Shown here one piece after another: positions 45,323 to 52,900 of a DNA stretch of 64,000 nucleotides. The DNA is from DASPUH01 sp964518505 (GTDB lineage Bacteria > Chloroflexota > Limnocylindria > Limnocylindrales > CSP1-4): NCBI GenBank assembly GCA_964518505.1, contig CAZFGT010000003.1:1-64000 (forward strand), given 5' to 3'. Position 1 is the first letter of the stretch; every line of letters starts with the position of its first letter. Made by a program: the position numbers and the translations under genes. The notes beneath the pieces are model-generated. The model did no database searches. It was not told the DNA's origin and saw only the letters and a list, made by a program, of their open reading frames with translations.

Positions 45323-46299
45323 GCGAACCGCCGACCGGCACGCCGCGCCAGCGCCTCACGGCACGCCTCGTGGCGGCCGGCTCCGCCCTCGCCTGCCGGC
45401 TGCCGGGCGGCCCCCTTGAGCGCCTGGCCGACGCCCTTGGCGGGGCCCGCTACCTCCTCGCCCGGGCGCCGCAGCGGGACCTCGTGCGGGCCAACATGCG
45501 GCGGGTCTGTGAGGGCCTGGTGGCGGCCGGGCTGGCCACCCCGCGCGTCACGGCGGCCACGAGCGACCCGCGCGTCCTTGACGACCTGGTCCGCGGCGTC
45601 TACCGCCATCACGCCCGATACCTGGTGGAGTTGATGCGCGGGCCGACCATGACGGCCGCCTGGCTGGCGTCCCACCTCGTGATCGAGACGCCGGAGACGA
45701 TCGACGCCGCCTACGCGCGCGTCGCCGCCGGCGGTGCCCTGCTCGCCCTCGGCCTGCATTTCGGGCCCGTCGAGATGCCCGCCATCTACAGCGCGGTGCG
45801 CAGCGGACGACGCGTCGCCGGCCCCATGGAGATCATCGACAATCCGCCGCTCCAGGCGTGGTTCACGGCCCAGCGGGAACGCCTGGGGGTGCAGGCCGTC
45901 ATGCCGCCCGAGACGGCCGGGCCGGAGCTCCGGCGCACCCTCCGCGAGGGCGGCCTGGTGGGCATCGTGGCCGACCGCGACATCGCCGGCAGCGGCCGGC
46001 CGACCCGGCTGTTCGGCGCGCCGGCGCCCCTGTCGGCCGGCCCGGCCCTGCTGGCCCTGGAGAGCGGCGTGCCCACGTACGCCGTGGCCATCCGGCGGGT
46101 GGGGTGGAGTCGCTACGCGGGTCGCATGGTGCCGCTCGACCTGCCCAGCGGCGGCTCGCTGCGCCAGCGCGTCGAGGCCTTCATGGAAGGCGAGGCGCGC
46201 GCCTTCGAACGCCTCGTGGCCGCCGCGCCGGAGCAATGGTGGGCCCTCCTGTTCCCCATCTGGCCCGACCTCGTGCCCTCCACTGCGGCCGGCGCATGA
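45319..46299 (+). CDS. LpxL/PatA-type acyltransferase 2
   Basis: Second LPLAT-family protein of the operon, 326 residues. HxxxxE is LHFGPVE, followed by the RDIAGSGRPTRLFGAPAPLSAGPALLA acceptor-site block. It is clearly related to the preceding gene product but divergent (a tandem, probably ancient, pair), so each may act on a different hydroxyl. ATGA overlaps on both sides show strict operon coupling. Confidence 0.84.
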   Translation: MSEPPTGTPRQRLTARLVAAGSALACRLPGGPLERLADALGGARYLLARAPQRDLVRANMRRVCEGLVAAGLATPRVTAATSDPRVLDDLVRGVYRHHARYLVELMRGPTMTAAWLASHLVIETPETIDAAYARVAAGGALLALGLHFGPVEMPAIYSAVRSGRRVAGPMEIIDNPPLQAWFTAQRERLGVQAVMPPETAGPELRRTLREGGLVGIVADRDIAGSGRPTRLFGAPAPLSAGPALLALESGVPTYAVAIRRVGWSRYAGRMVPLDLPSGGSLRQRVEAFMEGEARAFERLVAAAPEQWWALLFPIWPDLVPSTAAGA

Positions 46300-47132
46300 G
46301 CGCCGTCGATCCCGCCGACGTGACGCGCCCCGGGCGGGCCGACCTGCACATCCACACCGCGGCCTCGGACGGCACGGCGCCCGTGACCGACGTCCTCGAG
46401 CGCGTGGCGGCGCGGGGCGACCTGGACGTCATCGCCATCGCCGATCACGACCGCCTGGATGCCGCACTCGCGGCGCAGGCCATGGCCCGCAGCCGGGCGT
46501 ACCCCTTCCAGGTGGTCGTGGGCGAGGAGGTCAGTACTCGCGGGGGGCACCTGCTCGGGCTATTCCTGACCAGCCGCGTCCGGCCCTGGCGCTCGATGCG
46601 GGCCACGATCGCTGAGGTCCATGCCCAGGGGGGCCTGGCGGTGCCTGCCCATCCGTTCATCCCCTACCCGCTGTGCGTCAGCCGCCGCACGCTGCTGCGA
46701 CTGCTGGCCGACCCCGACCCGAACGTGCATCCGGACGCCCTCGAGGTCTTCAACCCGACCACCATCGGCCGCCGCTGGCACCCCCAGGTGGTGGCCTTCG
46801 CCGCCCAGCACGGACTGCCGGGCATCGGCGACAGCGACGCCCACGAGCTGGACCAGATCGGCCAGGGCTGGACCGGCTTCCCGGGCCGCACCGCGGATGA
46901 CCTGCGCCAAGCCATCCTGGCCGGCACGACGACCTGGCACGGCGACTTCTACCCGCGGTTCGCCCAGGTGGGCATGGTCGGCCGCCAGTACCGCAAGAAG
47001 GCCCTGGACCTCTCGGCCGACCTGGGCGGCCGCCTGCTGCGGCGAGGCACTGGCCGCGACCTGGGCTACCCGGGCGGACGCGAGCGGCCTGCTCGCTACG
47101 GAGCGGACACCGAGGAGGCCGGCCGGCCGTGA
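46296..47132 (+). CDS. PHP-domain metal-dependent phosphoesterase
   Basis: Polymerase-and-histidinol-phosphatase fold hydrolase, 278 residues. The metal-binding motifs are in order: DLHIHTAASDGT (about 16-27), IADHD, GEEVSTRGGHLLGL, PAHPF and GDSDAH. Substrate unknown; phosphoesters of sugars, inositol or nucleotides are handled by family members. Embedded between the second acyltransferase and the PimA-like gene, it could supply the dephosphorylation of phosphatidylinositol phosphate needed before mannosylation, but this is speculation from position. Confidence 0.85.
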   Translation: MSAVDPADVTRPGRADLHIHTAASDGTAPVTDVLERVAARGDLDVIAIADHDRLDAALAAQAMARSRAYPFQVVVGEEVSTRGGHLLGLFLTSRVRPWRSMRATIAEVHAQGGLAVPAHPFIPYPLCVSRRTLLRLLADPDPNVHPDALEVFNPTTIGRRWHPQVVAFAAQHGLPGIGDSDAHELDQIGQGWTGFPGRTADDLRQAILAGTTTWHGDFYPRFAQVGMVGRQYRKKALDLSADLGGRLLRRGTGRDLGYPGGRERPARYGADTEEAGRP

Positions 47133-48313
47133 AGATCGGCCTCGTCACGCCCTACGTCTACCCCCTGCCGGGGGGCGTCAACGAGCACGTCCGGCACCTC
47201 TACGAGAACCTCCTGACGCGCGGCCATGACGTGCGCATCATCTCCAGCACGCACGGCCTGCAGAAGGCCAGCGAGGGCGACGTGATCCGCCTGGGCCGCG
47301 GCTTCAGCGTGCCCACCAACGGCTCCGTCGGCACGCTGACCCTCTCGCCGCGCTACCTGGCCCAGGCACGCGACCTGATCGCCGCGGAGCGCTTCGATCT
47401 GCTGCACTTCCACGAACCGCTGGTGCCGTTCCTGTCCCCCATCCTGCTGCGCGAATCCGATTGCGTGAACGTGGCGACCTTCCACGCCTATGCCGGCTGG
47501 AGCCCGGCCTACCAGGTCATCGGGCGGGCGGTGCGGGGGTCGGTGGCGCGGCTGCACGGCCGGATCGCGGTCAGCGCGGCGGCGCGCCACTTCATCGATC
47601 ACTACTTCCCGGGCGACTACAAGGTCATCCCCAACGGGGTGGACCTGTGGCGCTACGAATCGGCGCGGCCCATCGCCAAGTGGCGCGACGGGACGCCCAA
47701 CATCCTGTTCGTCGGCCGTTTCGAGGCCCGCAAGGGCCTGCCCGTGCTGCTCAAGGCGTACCGCACGCTGCGCCGCTCAGGACGGCCCTGCCGACTCCTC
47801 GTCGTGGGCTCCGGGCCGCTGGAGCGGGAGGTCCGGCGATACGTCCAGACGCGGCGCCTCCAGGGCGTCGAACTCCTGGGTCGCGTCAGCGATGAGGAGA
47901 AGGCCCGCTACTTCGCCACGGCGGACGTCTTCGTCGCCCCGGCCACCGGTCAGGAGTCGTTCGGCATCGTGCTGCTGGAGGCGATGGCCGCCGGGACGCC
48001 GATCGTGGCCAGTGACATCCATGGCTACAAGGGCGTCGTGCGGCGGGACGTGGAGGCGCTCCTCGTCGAGCCACGCGACCCGCACGAGCTGGCGGTGGCG
48101 CTGGCGACGCTCCTGGACGACCCCGCCGGCCGGGAGCGCCTGGCGGATGCCGGCCGACGCCGCGCCGAACAGTTCGGCTGGCCGCGCATCACGGCCAAGG
48201 TGGACGACTACTACGGCTTCGTCATCCGGCGCCTGGCCGCCCAGGGGCGGCTGCCCTCAGGCTTCCGCGCGGCGATCCCCGAACCGACCGACCGGGCCGA
48301 ACGACCAGCCTAG
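47129..48313 (+). CDS. GT4 glycosyltransferase, PimA-like (phosphatidylinositol mannosyltransferase)
   Basis: GT-B fold retaining glycosyltransferase. N-terminal PLPGGVNEHVRHLYE, VPTNGSVG and LLHFHEPLVPFLSP match the PimA acceptor-side signature. The C-terminal donor domain has IPNGVDLWR, VGRFEARKGL and the E-x7-E motif ESFGIVLLEAMAAGTPIVASD. PimA adds the first mannose from GDP-Man to phosphatidylinositol at the inner face of the membrane. Length 394. Starts within the stop of the PHP gene. Assignment rests on motif pattern and on its PgsA-Ino1-acyltransferase neighbours. Confidence 0.85.
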   Translation: MKIGLVTPYVYPLPGGVNEHVRHLYENLLTRGHDVRIISSTHGLQKASEGDVIRLGRGFSVPTNGSVGTLTLSPRYLAQARDLIAAERFDLLHFHEPLVPFLSPILLRESDCVNVATFHAYAGWSPAYQVIGRAVRGSVARLHGRIAVSAAARHFIDHYFPGDYKVIPNGVDLWRYESARPIAKWRDGTPNILFVGRFEARKGLPVLLKAYRTLRRSGRPCRLLVVGSGPLEREVRRYVQTRRLQGVELLGRVSDEEKARYFATADVFVAPATGQESFGIVLLEAMAAGTPIVASDIHGYKGVVRRDVEALLVEPRDPHELAVALATLLDDPAGRERLADAGRRRAEQFGWPRITAKVDDYYGFVIRRLAAQGRLPSGFRAAIPEPTDRAERPA

Positions 48314-49809
48314 GGCCAGGGCAGGCCGGCGGCGAGATGGAGGGCGATGTCGGCGGCGTCGGACACGCCACTCGGGCCACCCAGGACGACCATGGAGGGT
48401 GGTGCCAGCAGGTGCACCTCGTCGAGGACCTCCTGGGGCACGATGTCGCCACTCGGCACCAGCAGCAGCGGTCCGCCCAGCGGCGCGCCGGCCAGGGCGT
48501 CGGGGAAGTTCTCGCCGTTCGCCACGTAGAGGGTGTCGCCGGGGCTGTAGGTGGCCTGCGCGATGGCGACCGCCGTGCCGTACCGATCGGTGCCGCCCAG
48601 CCGCGTCACGCTCGTCGGCGCGCGGCTGGCGGTGTACTGCGCGAGGGCCGTCTGGATCGAGGCGGAGATCGAGGCCGTGCCGCCCAGGACGTAGATGTGC
48701 GTGGGCACGAGGCGCTTGAGTTCGGTGGCCGTACTGGCGGGGATGCCGCCGCTGACGAGGAGCACGGGCGCCCCGACGTGGGCCGCGGCGGCCGCGCCGG
48801 CCAGCGCGTCGGGGAAGTTGAGGCCGCTGGCGATGTAGACGGCGGCCGGATGCGCCGCGAACGTGGCCCTGGAGACCGCTGCCGCGGTGGCGTAGCGATC
48901 GCTCCCGGCGAGGCGGGTCACGGAACCGCTGGTGTAGCCCTGCAGCAGGCTCATGACCGGCCCGTCAACAGCACTCGTGCTGCCCAGCAGGACGATCCGG
49001 CCCGGTTGGAGCCGGGCCAGCTCCTGGGCGGTGCTCATGGGCAGCAGGCCGTTCTGGACCAGCAGCACCGGTCCGCCGTTCTTGCCGGCGGCCGAGGCCC
49101 CCGAGAGGGCGTCGGGGAAGGCCTGGCCGCTGCCGACGTAGACCACGCTGACGCCGGGCGCGAAGTTGGAGGCGGAGGTCTCCGCCGAGGTCGCGTAGCG
49201 GTCGATCCCGGAGATGCGGTCGGGGTCCACCGGCGGCGGCGGGGGCGGAGGCGGGGGCGGGCCCTTGATGAAGACGCCCGTCCAGTAGGTCCGACCGCTC
49301 GTCGCGTCATACGCGACGCCGATGCCGGCCGCCGTGTACGCCGCCGTGGTGATGATGGCGTAGTGGGGCGGTGAGGCATGCCAGTCGGTGGCGGCCTCGT
49401 CGGCCGACGGGCCCCAGCTGCCGTAGCCCGCGTTCCACTCGATGATCTCGCCCATGGCCGACCACTGGATGCCCGAGTCCTCGATCATGGAAAGGGCTGT
49501 CCGGCCGTCCGGCTGGGTGTGGGAGAAGTAGTGCAGCGTGGCCATGTTCATGGAGCGCTGCTCGGCGATCGCCTGGAGCCGGGGATCCATGATCACCGGG
49601 GCCAGGCCGACGGCGCTGCGCTGCCCATTCAGCAGGTCCAGCTCGTGAGCCTCTGCCGCGATCGGCGTCATCGATCCGCTGCTGGCGGAGGCATGCCGGG
49701 CGCCGCCCGCCGGCGCGACCACGCAGGCCAGCGCGAATACGAAGGCGACGGCGGTGCTGAGGGTGGGGCGTCGAGCGATGGTCAAGATCCGATCGTGTCC
49801 GGGGCACAC
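48310..49809 (-). CDS. Secreted CAP-domain protein with three CWB2 cell-wall-binding repeats
   Basis: Signal peptide (about 15-40), then a CAP/SCP domain (about 50-170: LLNGQRSAVGLAPVIMDPRLQAIAEQRSMNMAT and a HYAIITTAAYTAAGIGVAY end), a poly-proline linker of ten prolines (about 180-192), and three CWB2 repeats of about 95 residues. Each repeat has RxxGxDRYxT(A/S) and FPDALxG marks, e.g. ISGIDRYAT, LAGSDRYAT, LGGTDRYGT. In clostridia CWB2 repeats attach surface proteins to an anionic wall polymer. The CAP domain here probably has an extracellular non-enzymatic or protease-like role. Converges with the PimA-like gene with a 4-base overlap. Confidence 0.85.
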   Translation of the reverse strand: MCPGHDRILTIARRPTLSTAVAFVFALACVVAPAGGARHASASSGSMTPIAAEAHELDLLNGQRSAVGLAPVIMDPRLQAIAEQRSMNMATLHYFSHTQPDGRTALSMIEDSGIQWSAMGEIIEWNAGYGSWGPSADEAATDWHASPPHYAIITTAAYTAAGIGVAYDATSGRTYWTGVFIKGPPPPPPPPPPVDPDRISGIDRYATSAETSASNFAPGVSVVYVGSGQAFPDALSGASAAGKNGGPVLLVQNGLLPMSTAQELARLQPGRIVLLGSTSAVDGPVMSLLQGYTSGSVTRLAGSDRYATAAAVSRATFAAHPAAVYIASGLNFPDALAGAAAAAHVGAPVLLVSGGIPASTATELKRLVPTHIYVLGGTASISASIQTALAQYTASRAPTSVTRLGGTDRYGTAVAIAQATYSPGDTLYVANGENFPDALAGAPLGGPLLLVPSGDIVPQEVLDEVHLLAPPSMVVLGGPSGVSDAADIALHLAAGLPWP

Positions 49810-49953
49810 GCGTGATGGACGGCGACATGGAGCGCCGTGCTACCCCGCCAGTCTGGGCGCCCTCACCGCCACGACCATAGCGCACGGGTCCCGCCTGCGG
49901 ACTCGTCGATGGTACGGGCGGCGTGCTCAGACCCGGTCAGGCGGTGCCCGCTG

Positions 49954-52900
49954 TCAACGCGTTACCGGCTCGTCGGGGTCCGGCCCGGGGCCACGGAGGA
50001 GTTCCAGGCGCTGGGCGCGGCGCGTCCACGCGGCGTACATCACGGCCAGGGCCAGGGCCGCGGTGACCAGCACGAGCGACCCGGACTGGAGGCCCAGCAC
50101 CTGCAGCGTCTGCGGCGGGTCGGTGTTGACGGCGAACTGGAAGTCGTACACGTAGGTCGGCAGAGGCAGGACCTGGAAGATGTTCTTGAGGCCGGTCGGG
50201 ATGGGCAGGCCGGCGATGTCGGCGTAGAAGATGACGAACCACAGGGCGGCGGCACCCAGGATGCCGATCACGAAGCGATGCGGGTCGCGCATCGTGAGCA
50301 CGAACCAGGCGGCGACCGCCAGCGGCACGGTGCCGATGATGGCGAACGCGTAGGGCCCCAGCGCGCCGAGCGGGGCGGAGATCAGGGACTGGTCCCCGAA
50401 CCGCGACTGGGCCAGGGCCAGGGCGGCCAGCAGGGCCGCCGCGGTGAGCACGAGCCACGGCGCGCCTGAGTGGAGCAGGCCGCCCCCGCCGGGGCGTTGG
50501 CGGCCGGCCGTGAAAGCCCGCTCGGCGAGCACCAGGCGCAGCTGCCAGAGCAGGATGGCGCCGCCGACGATGAGGACCACGGCGGAGGCAGCGACCCGCT
50601 CGGTGAGCACGAACGGCATGCTCACGAAGCCGCAGACCTGCGAGTTGGGCGCCACCCGGGAGGTCCCGGCCAGCGCACACAGCGGCACGCGGGCCAGCCA
50701 CAGGAGCGGCGCCGCCACCAGGGCACCCGCGGCGGCCAGGCGGGCCAGCAGCCAGGTGCGCGGCGAGGGACCGTGCCATAGCTCGGCCAGCCAGTAGGCC
50801 ACGGCGGCGAAGAGGAACGGCAGCGCCGTGTAGTAGTGGTACTGGAAGCTCGCCCGGTCGATGCGTGACCAGGAGAGCCACTGGCAGACGAAGCCGATGA
50901 CCAGGATCGTCAGGGCCAGGCTCCGCCGCGCCCAGGCCTGCCAGGCGGCCCAGGCCATGACCGGCACGCCGAGCCAGAAGATCACCAGGTTGCCGGCGTC
51001 GTACGTGATGCCGGTCGTGTCGTTGGCGTAACCCTGCTGGAAGAACCACACCGGCTTGAAGTCGAAGGGCCAGGCCCACCACGGCGACGACGCAGGATGG
51101 GAGGCGCGCAGGTCGTTGTGGTAGTTGTACATCTGGATCTGGAGGTCCAGCAGCGTCTGGCCCGTGTGGCCGGCCGGGTAACCGGTGAACCACTGGTTGC
51201 CCAGGGCGATCCACGGCGCGTAGCTGATGACGTAGACGACGAGCGGGACGAGCGTGAAGCAGGCCAGGGCGAGCAGCCATGGCGCGCCCAGGAACGCGCC
51301 GGGGATGAGCCATCCCTGGTCGGGGGCCTCGGCGGGCGGGGGGTCGGCGGGTCCGGCACGCACGCGGGCCAGGGGGCCCAGGCCGCTCCGGCCGGCCAGC
51401 GAGAAGGCGACCAGGACCGCGGCCGCGAGGACGAGGAAGGCGGCCCCCACCAGGACGAGGTTGCCGGGCGTGGCCGAGGCACCGGTCGCCGGCGCCCGCC
51501 CGCCGAGCACGATGCCCGCCAGGAGCGCCAGCCCGCCGGCCGCGGCCGGGGCACCGACCGCGAAGCGCACCTCGTCGAGCGTCCAGCGGATGGGGCGCAC
51601 GACGATGGCCGCCGCCAGGACCCCGGTGAGGATGACCATCAGGACGAGGAAGCTCGCATCGCCGATCGGCGCGCCGGCGGAGGTGGCGCCGATGGCCAGC
51701 CAGCCCAGCACGCCCGTCAGGCCCACCATGGCCGCGAGGGCCAGGAGGCGGCCCAGCGCTGAGCGCAGCAGCACGAGCAGGACGATGCCGCCGATGGCGT
51801 AGGCGCCGACCCACTTGGAGGCGAGGGCCAGGCCCAGCAGGACGCCGATGGCCGGGATGGCCAGGGCCACCACCCAGCGGCGACGCCACAGCCCCATGTA
51901 GATCGGCACGAAGAGCATGTAGGCGGCCACGATGAAGAGGGCCACGTACGTGTCGTTCATGGCGATCCGCGACTGGGCGAAGAACATGCCGTCGACCAGC
52001 ACCAGGCCCGCGGTGAGGAGGGCCACGGAGCGCCGGCGGAAGAGCATGCGCACGAGGAGGTAGAGGCAGCCCAGCAGGAGGGCGCCGGCGATGACGCCCA
52101 TGATCCGCCAGGCGTAGGCGTGGTTGCCGATGTCCACCACGGCCAGCTGGCCGGCTGAGTCCACGGCCAGGAGCTGCTGGCGATCCTGGGCCGGGCGCTG
52201 GGGCTGCGTGTCCAGGGTCATGGCGATGGTCGAGAACGGCAGGCGGGCGTCGGCGAAGACGGCGTTGCCGTGCGGCTCCACGACGTACACCGTGTCGCTG
52301 CTGCCGTCGGCCGTGCGGCCCAGGACGTGGATGATGTTGGACGACTCGTCCCACGCCACCGCCCGGACCGGGCCGGGCATCTTGAGGGTGCCGCCCAGCG
52401 TGGTCCCGCCCGAGGCCGGCACCGCCACCCAGCTGAGCGACGACTCGCCGGCGGCGTAGATCGTGGGCTGGTCGAGCCCGTTCATCAGCACCAGCCCGGT
52501 GGCTGCCTCGGGCAGCGTCAGCTGGCTCGTCGAGACCAGCGTCGCCGCGTCCCGCAGGTCCAGCGTGTCGCCCTCGGCGACCGCCACCGCGCCGGCCCCG
52601 GAGTCCGTGGGCACGGCGACCAGGGCGGCCGCCGACGGATCGGCCACCGAGGCGGACTGGCTGCCGTCGGCCGTGGCCAGGCTGACCAGCTGGTGGGCCG
52701 TCGTGATGGCCTCGACGTGGGCGCCGTCGGACGACACGATGACGGTCGCGACCGGGCCGCCGAACGTGCCGAGGCGCGTCGCCACGGGCGCCGCCGCGGA
52801 GGTGGCGAGGCGCATGGCGTCGAGGTCGGCCGTCTGGATGGTCCATAGCCCGCCCGCGTCGTCGGCCACGTACAGCACGTGGTTGCCCTCATCGACGGCC

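Noticed and set aside
49230..49262. Run of proline codons in the CAP-CWB2 gene as a possible tandem repeat or assembly error
   Set aside because: It is in frame, joins two well-formed domains and is a common linker type.
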